The notes: generated by a model from the sequence alone, not told the origin. DNA of 14,732 nucleotides from WTJX01 sp045106295 (GCA_045106295.1 JBGCEI010000097.1:1-14732); one strand, 5' to 3'. Numbered from the stretch's first letter, positions 1 through 7,152 are shown. Program-made: numbers and translations.

Positions 1-440
1 TTCATATGCATCATAATATACGGCACATATTTTTGAGCAACCAAAGTAAACATATCCTCACATAAGTCACCCCCTGAAATATCATTGATAATAGTAGCTC
101 CTGAATTCAATGCTTCCTCTGCTACTTTAGTACGGTAGGTGTCTATTGATATTTCTAGTAATGGAAATTCTTTTCTAATTTGAGTTATAACAGCACACAC
201 CCTATCTTGCTCTTCTTCAATAGAAATTTCTTTTGCCCCTGGTCGAGAAGACATACCACCTACATCAATGATATCAGTTCCTTCATTGACCATTTTTTGT
301 GCTTGACTCAAAATAGTTTCTTTCTGAACGTATTTTCCTCCATCATAAAATGAGTCTGGCGTTACATTGAGAATTCCCATCACCATAGGAGGTGTAGAAG
401 TATTATTTAGTCGTTCAAAAAAAGAAGAGCTATCGGACAT
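1..440 (-). CDS. folP: Dihydropteroate synthase, N-terminal part (cut by window edge)
   Basis: FolP condenses p-aminobenzoate with dihydropterin pyrophosphate to give dihydropteroate, in cytosolic folate synthesis; it is the sulfonamide target. I translated the minus strand from an ATG at 438-440. An in-frame TAA lies five codons further upstream, which fixes the start. About 146 residues are visible and the frame is still open at base 1, so roughly half the usual length is missing. The family signatures are present: MGILNVTPDSFYDGG at residues 21-35 (metal-binding Asn25), DVGGMSSRPGA at 59-69, SIDTYR at 98-103 and NDISGG at 119-124. The second signature reads GGMSSRPGA where GGESTRPGA is common; this looks like natural variation, not damage. 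The gene diverges from the DUF1599 operon. No convincing promoter was seen in front of it. Confidence 0.95.
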   Translation of the reverse strand, partial: MSDSSSFFERLNNTSTPPMVMGILNVTPDSFYDGGKYVQKETILSQAQKMVNEGTDIIDVGGMSSRPGAKEISIEEEQDRVCAVITQIRKEFPLLEISIDTYRTKVAEEALNSGATIINDISGGDLCEDMFTLVAQKYVPYIMMHM

Positions 441-642
441 ATCTTTTTCTAGTGTTTAATAAGAATTAGATAAGTAAAAATACAGCTTTTTCTACAAGCA
501 ATCCTTTTTTCTAACGGCTATTCTATATCACCTTGAGTAATTTTGTTTGAAAACATTCACTAAAAACAAAAATTCAATCGTACATTAAATAATTATATTA
601 TTATTAAAAAGTTTCAATCATAAGTTAAACTTTTATATATCG
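441..642. other. Spacer between folP start and the Bro-N gene
   Basis: About 200 very AT-rich bases lie between the folP start and the stop of the Bro-N gene. The folP promoter must be here or within the accessory gene, but I found no exact match to the Bacteroidota -7 motif TAnnTTTG on the minus strand. No reading frame of note is present. A small inverted repeat at 607-634 is listed separately. Confidence 0.5.
607..634 (-). terminator. Weak candidate terminator of the Bro-N gene
   Basis: An 8-base perfect inverted repeat (AAAAGTTT at 607-614, AAACTTTT at 627-634) with a 12-base loop lies just past the stop of the minus-strand Bro-N gene. Read in the gene's direction, the second arm runs into a short T tract. 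The stem has only one G-C pair, so in such AT-rich DNA it could arise by chance. Confidence 0.25.
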
Positions 643-1476
643 CTACTTCTTTTTTTTATTTAGTTTAGTCTTTTTATCCTCTGGTAAAAAATTCTCAGAA
701 TTAATCACTTTATTACCTGATTCAATTTCTAAAGCTTTTCTAGCATCGCCTGCAATTTCACCACCCTTTTTTGCAGCTTCTTTACTCTCTATAAATCCCT
801 GAGCATCCGTTTTTCTTGTGATTTCCGTTGTTGACGCTTCACCCAACATTGAAAAAATTAGCTCAAGATCAGTCATATGGTCCCTCAAGTTCTGATTCTT
901 TAAGCCTTTTACTTCTTTGTATTGAGAAGGAGTTAAACCAAAAGTGGCTTTTGAAATCTCGGCAGTTAAAATTGCATATTCGATTTGTCCTTCAACTCCT
1001 CGTTCTTTCCATTCATCTGTTAATTCTTCTCGAATTGCAATGCTCCGCATTCGTTTTTCAATCCAATCATCAGGATAACCTTTAGCTTTATATAATTCCT
1101 TAGCTCTTTTGGAAGCCAACTCTGGATTTTCAATTTCTTCTAAACGTTCAGACCCTACCTTTGCTAACCATCTTTTAAAAGGCTCTGCTTTTGGCGACGG
1201 AATAGACTGAATAATCCTCAATAGTCCTTCAGCATTTGCCGATTGAACTTTCCTTTTTTTACCATCTTTGGCAATCATTCCAACTGGGGTACAAATTGTA
1301 CCCCAGTTAGAATTTAACTCATTATCACGAGTTCGCATTTTTTTGATGTATTGTTTTACATCTTTACTATCTGTAAGAATTTGGACTACATCAGCAACAG
1401 CGAAGTACCATTTCTTATCTGATTCGTTAAAAACGGAACGTATCTGATTATCCTGAAAAAGTTTGATATTATTCAC
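643..1476 (-). CDS. Bro-N / DinD-like antirepressor-type protein
   Basis: A 277-residue protein with an N-terminal Bro-N-like domain (roughly residues 5-115; motifs WYFAVADVVQIL near 23-34 and GLLRIIQSIPSPKAEPFKRW near 84-103), as in phage antirepressors and the DNA-damage-inducible DinD family. The C-terminal segment, about 213-262 (TEITRKTDAQGF, then KEAAKKGGEIAGDARKALE), resembles the conserved tail of DinD/BRO-family proteins. The protein ends in a lysine-rich run. The start is GTG at 1474-1476, because an in-frame TAA lies two codons upstream and no ATG occurs until Met47. Family members bind DNA or act as regulators, and some respond to DNA damage; the exact role here is unknown. No other phage gene is near, so it is a solitary copy, apparently placed in the folP/DUF1599 divergent spacer. 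Domain assignment is from recognised sequence patterns, not a search. Confidence 0.8.
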   Translation of the reverse strand: MNNIKLFQDNQIRSVFNESDKKWYFAVADVVQILTDSKDVKQYIKKMRTRDNELNSNWGTICTPVGMIAKDGKKRKVQSANAEGLLRIIQSIPSPKAEPFKRWLAKVGSERLEEIENPELASKRAKELYKAKGYPDDWIEKRMRSIAIREELTDEWKERGVEGQIEYAILTAEISKATFGLTPSQYKEVKGLKNQNLRDHMTDLELIFSMLGEASTTEITRKTDAQGFIESKEAAKKGGEIAGDARKALEIESGNKVINSENFLPEDKKTKLNKKKK

Positions 1477-1927
1477 TATTTAATATTTAGTACTTTAGTG
1501 TTACTTTCAATTCATCAGCTATTTTTATACGAATTGACAAACAAGGATTAATTTATCAATAGTCAAAATACTCCTAGTGAGACGTCAAAACTAGCTATCC
1601 AATCTTTCATATTAGTCCAGATTGAAATTTTGCATGTCCTTAATCAAGAATTCAATTGTTTCACTTCTTTTCAGTTTTGTATTACGATCATTTAGATCTT
1701 TTCTAATCATTAATAAAAAATCGCAAATATGTGTCAATATCCTACTATGTTTATCACACTTTACACAACATAGTTAGCGTATATTTCCACTAATCTAACC
1801 AATTCTTAACCCAATCCATACCTTGATAATTAAATTTAATCGGACACTCCTCATTATTTTTAGAGGATTTTGACTAAATTCCGCATTGGATTTAATAACA
1901 ACAAACTATTAGCAGTAATACTCTATT
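1477..1927. other. 451-base gene-poor spacer upstream of the DUF1599 operon
   Basis: No intact gene is visible. The stretch must hold the operon promoter and probably the Bro-N gene promoter. A minus-strand TAnnTTTG match (TAGTTTTG, at 1586-1593) lies about 110 bases ahead of the Bro-N start, but no -33 partner was found and the motif is expected by chance at this base composition. A short open frame at 1612-1773 on the minus strand may be a gene remnant and is listed separately. Just before the TTG start of DUF1599 I see neither a Shine-Dalgarno sequence nor an exact -7 motif. The region is unusually long for a spacer in this otherwise tightly packed window. Confidence 0.5.
1612..1773 (-). 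pseudogene. Possible remnant of a small or decayed gene
   Basis: On the minus strand a 53-codon open stretch runs to a TAA at 1612-1614. An internal ATG at 1708-1710 would give a 32-residue peptide that is hydrophilic, lysine-rich and charged (it begins MIRKDLNDRNTKLKRSETIE), with a composition more like real protein than random AT-rich sequence. The frame upstream of this ATG also reads plausibly, with Cys and His residues. No family is recognised and no clear ribosome binding site is seen. It could be the C-terminal scrap of a gene that arrived with the Bro-N gene, a genuine small protein, or chance. Confidence 0.2.
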
Positions 1928-2467
1928 TTGGCTACAGATACAGTAAAACAATTCGAGAAAGTAGTGAGTGCTTGTCGGTCACTTTTTCATAGTAAAACAA
2001 AAGATTATGGTACGGCATGGCGTATTTTACGTTTACCATCGATCACGGATCAGTTGTTTATAAAAGCACAGCGTATCCGTTCTATTCAAGAAAAGGGAAC
2101 ACAAAAGATAAATGAAGACATCAGTGATGAGTTTATTGCTATTGTGAATTATTGCGTGATTGCTTTAATGCAATTAAAATTAACCGCTAACGATTCGTCG
2201 GAATTACCTGTAGATGAGGTAATGGAAACCTACGACCACGTGATTGGGCAAACCAAAGAATTATTAGGCAATAAAAACCACGATTATGACGAGGCGTGGC
2301 GAGATCTGAGAATAAGCTCTATGACGGATATTATCTTAATGAAACTTTTACGAGTAAAGCAGATCGAAGACAATGCAGGAAAAACATTGGTTTCAGAAGG
2401 AATAGATGCTAATTATCAAGATATGATTAATTATGCGATTTTTTGTTTGATAAAATTATCAGAATAG
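1928..2467 (+). CDS. DUF1599 protein with two tandem copies of the domain
   Basis: A 179-residue soluble, probably all-helical protein made of two copies of the DUF1599 domain, which I recall as PF07659, also named nucleotide-modification-associated domain 1. Copy one has KDYGTAWR at residues 25-32 followed by R-SITD-KAQRIRSIQEKG. Copy two has HDYDEAWR at 118-125 followed by R-SMTD-KLLRVKQIED and the conserved tail GKTLVSEGIDANYQDMINYA. The spacing between copies is 93 residues. Copy two has Asp where Gly stands in the DYG motif. The start is TTG at 1928; homologues as I know them begin at about this point, and no in-frame ATG lies nearby. Biochemical function is unknown. The gene is conserved beside folP and a DoxX-type gene in Bacteroidota and heads the operon here, with DoxX starting two bases after its stop. 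Confidence 0.88.
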   Translation: MATDTVKQFEKVVSACRSLFHSKTKDYGTAWRILRLPSITDQLFIKAQRIRSIQEKGTQKINEDISDEFIAIVNYCVIALMQLKLTANDSSELPVDEVMETYDHVIGQTKELLGNKNHDYDEAWRDLRISSMTDIILMKLLRVKQIEDNAGKTLVSEGIDANYQDMINYAIFCLIKLSE

Positions 2468-2469
2468 AA

Positions 2470-3549
2470 ATGAGCCTAATAGTAAAAATATCTAAATGGT
2501 TGGTAGGGCTTCTGTTTATTATCTCGGGTTACATTAAATTAAACGATCCGTATGGGACGGCAATTAAGTTAGATGAGTACTTCGTCGTTTTTGCAGATAG
2601 CTTTGCACCCTTTTTTAGCCTTCTTATTCCAGCAGCACTTTATTTGTCTGTTTTTTTAAGCACCTTAGAAATCATTTTAGGATTTGCTGTATTACTAAAT
2701 TTCAAACCAAAAACAACTGCTTGGTCGTTACTCATAATCATTGTATTTTTTAGTTTTCTTACCTTTTTCTCGGCTTACACAGGTAAGGTAACGGATTGTG
2801 GTTGTTTTGGAGATGCTCTTCCTCTCACACCATGGCAATCGTTTAGTAAAGACATGATTTTACTTTTCTTTATTGGAATTTTATTCCTTTTCAGAAATAA
2901 AGTAAGCTACCCAAGTAACAACAGAAACACAAAATTGATTATAGGACTTACTTTCGCATGTTTATGGTTAGGGGTTTATTCTATTCGTCACTTGCCTTTA
3001 ATTGATTTTAGACCTTACAAGATAGGTAACAATATCAAAGAACTCATGAACAACGGGAAGGCATCTGTTTATCATTACAAAATGGAAAAAGACGGTGTCC
3101 AGCAAGTATTCAAAAAGTATCCAAGCGATCAATCTTGGAAATATGTAGAATCTGTAGAAGTGGTAGCAGGAGAAGATCCTACTATCTTAGATTTCATGCT
3201 TTTTGATAAAGAAGGGAATGATTTAACGAATGAAATTTTAACAGGACCAAAGGTATTATTTGTATTTAATCACTTGGGTGAAATAAACAACGCTATTACT
3301 AAAGAAGAAATAGCCAATTACAAAAAGACATTGGGTGATAAAATTTACTTGGTAACGAGTAGCGACTTAGGCAATAGCCCATACAAATCAATAACTAACA
3401 ACATAGTATCTATTGATGAAACGGTTTCTAAGGCGATGATTCGTTCTAATCCAGGGATAATAGCATTGAATGATGGGGTAGTAAAAGGGAAATGGAATAG
3501 CAACGATATTCCTGTAATAGGTGAATTAATAACCGAGTTATTTAGATGA
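2470..3549 (+). CDS. DoxX-family membrane protein, BT_3928 type
   Basis: An inner-membrane protein of 359 residues. The N-terminal half is a DoxX/MauE-like membrane domain with hydrophobic segments near residues 5-20, 45-72, 77-100, 125-142 and 156-172. A conserved Cys-Gly-Cys sits at 110-112 in the motif DCGCFGDALPLTPW. The C-terminal half (about 190-359) is soluble and has the spacing of a thioredoxin-like fold, but I see no cysteine in it. I chose the ATG at 2470, two bases after the DUF1599 stop, over the in-frame ATG at 2443, which would add nine polar residues overlapping the upstream gene. It overlaps the permease in an ATGA. The family is found with DUF1599 across Bacteroidota. A role in redox or quinone-linked chemistry is often suggested, but the function is not established. 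Confidence 0.88.
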   Translation: MSLIVKISKWLVGLLFIISGYIKLNDPYGTAIKLDEYFVVFADSFAPFFSLLIPAALYLSVFLSTLEIILGFAVLLNFKPKTTAWSLLIIIVFFSFLTFFSAYTGKVTDCGCFGDALPLTPWQSFSKDMILLFFIGILFLFRNKVSYPSNNRNTKLIIGLTFACLWLGVYSIRHLPLIDFRPYKIGNNIKELMNNGKASVYHYKMEKDGVQQVFKKYPSDQSWKYVESVEVVAGEDPTILDFMLFDKEGNDLTNEILTGPKVLFVFNHLGEINNAITKEEIANYKKTLGDKIYLVTSSDLGNSPYKSITNNIVSIDETVSKAMIRSNPGIIALNDGVVKGKWNSNDIPVIGELITELFR

Positions 3550-4601
3550 TTAATTACTGCATAAAAAAGTCTGTTTTTGGAGTGAGCATCTTACTGGGTG
3601 TGGTTACCTTGCTTTTTTTCCTTTTTCAAGTATTGCCTGGCGACCCTGTCTCTATGATGATGGGGCAGCGCAGTGACATTGCTACGAGACAGTCTATTGA
3701 AAAAGAATTAGGCTTAGACCAACCACTTATTAACCGTTATTTTTATTATTTGAATGATATATCGCCTCTTTCTTTCCATAAGAATACGGAAGCAAATGAA
3801 GTCAAGTACAACTACACTAAAGTAATTAGCGGAGCAAGTACGGCTTTTGTAATAAAAGCGCCTTACTTAGGTCGATCGTATCAGTCTGACCGATTAGTCT
3901 CTAAAATCATTCCTGAATATGCTGCTGGTAGTTTATGGTTGGCTTTAGTTTCTATTGCATTTGCTTCTGTAGTAGGGATAGCCTTGGGCGTAGTCTCTGC
4001 ATGGAATAAAAATTCTTGGGCAGATCGTTTAGCTATTTTTCTTTCTACTTTAGGGATTTCAGCACCTTCTTTTGTAACGGGTATTTTCATTTCTATTCTC
4101 TTAGGTGGTGTTTTAGCTGCTTACACGGGACTTTCGATGACGGGTTCTCTTTGGGAAATAGATGCCATAAGAGGAAAACATTTGGAGGTTAAAAACATTA
4201 TTCTTCCTGCGCTTACACTGGGAATTCGTCCGTTAGCAATTATTACTCAATTGACCAGAAGCGCTGTCTTAGATGTATTGAATCAAGATTACATCCGTAC
4301 AGCAAAAGCAAAAGGATTATCTAACTTTCAAGTGGTATACAATCATGTACTCAAAAATGCCTTGAATCCAGTAATTACGGCTGTTTCGGGTTGGTTAGCC
4401 TCACTCTTAGCAGGGTCATTCTTTGTGGAGTTTATCTTTTCATGGAAAGGCTTAGGAATCGTTACTATCCAATCGGTAATGAAATTAGATTATCCTGTTG
4501 TAATAGGAACGGCTCTTTTCATTGCACTGATTTTTGTCGTCATTACTTTGGCAGTAGATATTTTGTATGCTATTGTAGACCCTCGTATTCGCTATGAATA
4601 A
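3546..4601 (+). CDS. ABC transporter permease, DppB/OppB family (orphan)
   Basis: A 351-residue inner-membrane permease of the dipeptide/oligopeptide type. The N-terminal segment (about 9-29) is the first transmembrane helix, followed by the family pattern LPGDPVSMMMGQR and ELGLDQPLINRYFYYL. A periplasmic stretch spans about 65-118. The binding-protein-dependent transport domain runs from about 125 to 345. The cytoplasmic EAA-type loop that contacts the ATPase is AKAKGLSNFQVVYNHVLKNA, starting at 253. Helices near 279-300 and 321-345 follow, and the protein ends VDPRIRYE. The start overlaps the DoxX stop as ATGA, and its 3' end overlaps aroK by eight bases, so it is translated within the operon. 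No second permease, ATPase or substrate-binding protein is nearby, so the substrate cannot be given. Peptide or nickel uptake is typical for the family, but partners must be encoded elsewhere. Confidence 0.93.
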   Translation: MINYCIKKSVFGVSILLGVVTLLFFLFQVLPGDPVSMMMGQRSDIATRQSIEKELGLDQPLINRYFYYLNDISPLSFHKNTEANEVKYNYTKVISGASTAFVIKAPYLGRSYQSDRLVSKIIPEYAAGSLWLALVSIAFASVVGIALGVVSAWNKNSWADRLAIFLSTLGISAPSFVTGIFISILLGGVLAAYTGLSMTGSLWEIDAIRGKHLEVKNIILPALTLGIRPLAIITQLTRSAVLDVLNQDYIRTAKAKGLSNFQVVYNHVLKNALNPVITAVSGWLASLLAGSFFVEFIFSWKGLGIVTIQSVMKLDYPVVIGTALFIALIFVVITLAVDILYAIVDPRIRYE

Positions 4602-5106
4602 TATTATCTATTTATTGGGACTGCCCGGTTCTGGGAAGAGTACCTTAGGGAAAGAAATTGCTGAACGCTTAGGGTATGGATTTGTAGATGTGGATCATGA
4701 AATAGAACTACAGGAAGGAAAGTTAATCAAGGCTATTTTCTCTGAAGAAGGAGAAACCTATTTTAGAGAAGTAGAATCTACCGTATTACAAAGCCTACTT
4801 CCTGAAAGTAATACCATTATTGCTACAGGTGGTGGTGCCCCATGCTTTTTTGACAATATGGATTTTATGATGGCTCATGGAACAACTATTTTCTTAGACA
4901 TTAGTGTAAAAGAGCTAATGTATAGAATGGAAGCTAGTGATGGGCAGGAAGACAGACCATTATTAACGGGAAAAGGAAAGAAAGAATTAGAGAAAGAGCT
5001 GGCATTGAAAAGAGAGCAGCGAGGTGAGTTTTACGAGCAAGCAGACATTAGCATACAAGATGACAACATTAATGCAGAAATCATTATTCAATTGATTAAT
5101 TCATAA
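4594..5106 (+). CDS. aroK: Shikimate kinase
   Basis: A cytosolic enzyme of 170 residues, the usual length. It phosphorylates shikimate at the 3-hydroxyl with ATP, the fifth step to chorismate and so to aromatic amino acids, p-aminobenzoate and quinones. The Walker A loop GLPGSGKST is at 9-17. The shikimate-binding Asp34 lies in VDVDHE and Arg58 in YFREVE. The GGG motif is at 79-81, the lid arginine in DRPLL at 121, and Arg143 in the R-x3-Y-x2-AD segment. All key residues are present. The ATG at 4594 overlaps the last eight bases of the permease, pointing to coupled translation. HemF follows after 23 bases. Confidence 0.97.
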   Translation: MNNIIYLLGLPGSGKSTLGKEIAERLGYGFVDVDHEIELQEGKLIKAIFSEEGETYFREVESTVLQSLLPESNTIIATGGGAPCFFDNMDFMMAHGTTIFLDISVKELMYRMEASDGQEDRPLLTGKGKKELEKELALKREQRGEFYEQADISIQDDNINAEIIIQLINS

Positions 5107-5129
5107 CCCATCACGACAGTAGAAAACAA

Positions 5130-6029
5130 GTGAGAAAAAGTAAAGAAGAAATAGCAAACGACTTTCAAGGAATTCAAGACTTTATCTGCGATTCGTTAAA
5201 GAAAGCTGATCACCTTGAAGCATTCCAAGAAGACAAATGGGAAAGACCTGAAGGCGGAGGTGGAAGAACTAGAATCATTAAAAATGAAGCTACGATAGAG
5301 AAAGGTGGCGTAAACTTTTCTGCGGTACATGGAAAAACGCCTGAAAAAATATTAGCAGCACTTAAACTAGAAGAAGCTGACTTCTTTGCTACTGGTGTTT
5401 CTATTGTGATGCACCCACAAAATCCATTTTGCCCTATTATCCATATGAATATCCGTTATTTCGAAATGAGTAATGGCATTTCTTGGTTTGGAGGGGGAAT
5501 AGATTTAACGCCTCATTACATCAATGCAGAAGATGCTTCTTTCTTCCATTCTGAATTAAAAAAGAGGTGCGATACGTATGATGCTTCTTACTATGCAAAA
5601 TTCAAACAATGGGCTGATGATTACTTTTTTATCAAACACCGAAATGAGACTAGAGGAATCGGCGGTATCTTTTTCGATCGCCTTTCCCCTACTGATGATA
5701 AATCTTTTGATGGCTACTTCAATTTTGTATCTGAAGTAGGTAAGTCGTTCCCTGTTATTTACAATGAGTTATTGAGTAGAAATAAAGACAAGCCATTTAT
5801 CTCCTCACACAAAGAGTGGCAGGCATTACGAAGAAGTAGGTATGTAGAGTTCAACCTTGTTTATGATAAAGGGACTAAGTTTGGGTTAGATACAAACGGA
5901 CGGGTAGAATCTATTTTAATGAGTATGCCACCGATTGCTCAGTGGGAATACGATTATCAGCCTACACCAAATTCTGAAGAAGAGTTTACGTTAAACAACC
6001 TCAAAAAGGGAATTGATTGGATTGCTTAA
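5130..6029 (+). CDS. hemF: Oxygen-dependent coproporphyrinogen III oxidase
   Basis: HemF decarboxylates two propionates of coproporphyrinogen III to vinyl groups using O2, giving protoporphyrinogen IX for heme. The protein has 299 residues, a normal full length. Diagnostic segments are CPIIHMNIRYFE (101-112, with the conserved His105), GGGIDLTP, NETRGIGGIFFDRL (172-185) and the C-terminal RYVEFNLVYDKGTKFGLDT with the following ESILMSMPP block. The N-terminal WERPEGGGGRTR segment is also typical. The start is GTG at 5130, with no good Shine-Dalgarno; no better upstream start fits. The stop is directly followed by the ATG of the PAP2 gene with no spacer. The presence of this enzyme implies aerobic heme synthesis. 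Confidence 0.97.
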   Translation: MRKSKEEIANDFQGIQDFICDSLKKADHLEAFQEDKWERPEGGGGRTRIIKNEATIEKGGVNFSAVHGKTPEKILAALKLEEADFFATGVSIVMHPQNPFCPIIHMNIRYFEMSNGISWFGGGIDLTPHYINAEDASFFHSELKKRCDTYDASYYAKFKQWADDYFFIKHRNETRGIGGIFFDRLSPTDDKSFDGYFNFVSEVGKSFPVIYNELLSRNKDKPFISSHKEWQALRRSRYVEFNLVYDKGTKFGLDTNGRVESILMSMPPIAQWEYDYQPTPNSEEEFTLNNLKKGIDWIA

Positions 6030-6581
6030 ATGGAATGGATTCAATACATAGACGAACAGATTATCTATTTTATTAATGGGTTTAATAGTCTGTGGCTAGA
6101 CCGACTAATGATCTTTTTTTCTGGTAAACTAGAATGGATTCCACTCTACCTTCTCATTATTTTAGGGTTTTATGATCGATTTAGAAAGGATTTCTGGAAG
6201 CCTGTTTTAGTACTCTTAGTTTGTATTGCTGTTTCGGATAGGGCTTCTTCTGGCTTAGCTAAACCTTTTTTTGAACGCTTACGCCCATGTTTTGAAGACA
6301 ATATTGTTAGCCAAGTGCATTTAGTCATTAGTTGCAGTGGTAAATACGGATTCTTTTCTTCCCATGCGTCCAATTCATTTGTAATCGCCACCTTTTCTTA
6401 TTTACTACTAAAAGAAAAACGAGGCACTATTTTATTGTTTCTATGGGCAACATTAGTAGCTTTGAGTAGGGTTTACCTCATCAAACATTATTTCACTGAT
6501 GTCTTAGTTGGAGCTATTTTTGGTAGTTTAATTGGGTACTTAGTGTATTGGTTAGGAAGAAGAACTAATATCCTTTCGTAA
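6030..6581 (+). CDS. PAP2-family membrane phosphatase
   Basis: An integral membrane phosphatase of 183 residues with about five helices. All three acid-phosphatase motifs are intact: KPFFERLRP (Lys78, Arg85, Pro86), the SSH variant of PSGH (110-112, with His112 as general acid), and SRVYLIKHYFTD (Arg147, nucleophile His153, Asp157). Such enzymes remove phosphate from lipids such as undecaprenyl pyrophosphate, phosphatidylglycerol phosphate or lipid A; which one cannot be told from the sequence. The start is immediately after the HemF stop, so it is the last gene of the operon. Its final 17 bases overlap the 3' end of ribE on the other strand, leaving no room for a conventional terminator between the converging genes. 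Confidence 0.94.
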   Translation: MEWIQYIDEQIIYFINGFNSLWLDRLMIFFSGKLEWIPLYLLIILGFYDRFRKDFWKPVLVLLVCIAVSDRASSGLAKPFFERLRPCFEDNIVSQVHLVISCSGKYGFFSSHASNSFVIATFSYLLLKEKRGTILLFLWATLVALSRVYLIKHYFTDVLVGAIFGSLIGYLVYWLGRRTNILS

Positions 6582-7152
6582 TTCTCTGTACGTACTTTCC
6601 AATAATATCAAATTCTATATTAACCGTACTTCCTACTACTGTTTGATGTAAGTTGGTGAAATCATAGGTGTAAGGAATAATAGCTACGGAAAGTTGTCCT
6701 TCTTTAGAGTCTACAACTGTCAGGCTAATTCCATTAATACAAACAGAGCCTTTTTCTACTGTCACATTACCTTTTGACGCATCATAAGCAAAGGTAAACT
6801 TCCAACTTCCTTGCTGATCTTCTACTTGTTTACAAACAGCTACTTGATCTACGTGTCCTTGCACGATATGTCCATCAAAACGAGCTTTAGCTTGCATGCA
6901 TCTTTCTAAATTTACTTTATCACCTACTTTAATCTTTCCTAAGTTTGTTTTGTCTAATGTTTCTTGAATGGCATCTAAATAATAAACACCATCTAGTATT
7001 TCTACTACGGTAAGGCAAACACCATTATGGGCTACGCTTTGATCTATTGACAACTCATTTACAAAAGGTGCTTTTATACCGAATCGGATATTCGTTTTCA
7101 CCTTCTCGATAGAATCTACCACTCCTGTTTGTTCAATGATACCTGTAAACAT
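6565..7152 (-). CDS. ribE: Riboflavin synthase, alpha subunit
   Basis: This cytosolic enzyme dismutates two 6,7-dimethyl-8-ribityllumazine molecules to riboflavin. It has 195 residues in two homologous lumazine-binding barrels. It opens with the invariant MFTGIIEQTG. The first repeat carries HNGVCLTVVE (42-51), and the second repeat carries INGISLTVVD after the linking FDGHIVQGHVD segment. This duplicated layout is standard for the homotrimeric enzyme. The ATG at 7150-7152 overlaps the stop of the upstream sugar-transferase gene by one base (TAATG), so it probably depends on re-initiation from that transcript. No FMN riboswitch is visible, and there is no leader to hold one. The symbol is ribC or ribE depending on species. 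Confidence 0.97.
   Translation of the reverse strand: MFTGIIEQTGVVDSIEKVKTNIRFGIKAPFVNELSIDQSVAHNGVCLTVVEILDGVYYLDAIQETLDKTNLGKIKVGDKVNLERCMQAKARFDGHIVQGHVDQVAVCKQVEDQQGSWKFTFAYDASKGNVTVEKGSVCINGISLTVVDSKEGQLSVAIIPYTYDFTNLHQTVVGSTVNIEFDIIGKYVQRITKGY

Noticed and set aside
441..560. Short minus-strand peptide-like stretch near 500-535 as an insertion-sequence scrap
   Set aside because: It is interrupted by stops, only about a dozen codons long, and matches nothing I can name.
828..1085. 85-codon plus-strand open frame
   Set aside because: It lies antisense within the Bro-N gene, is leucine/serine-rich low-complexity sequence, and matches no family; it is a shadow frame.
2443..2469. Earlier ATG for the DoxX gene
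   Set aside because: It adds nine polar residues before the first membrane helix and overlaps DUF1599; the ATG two bases after the stop fits better.
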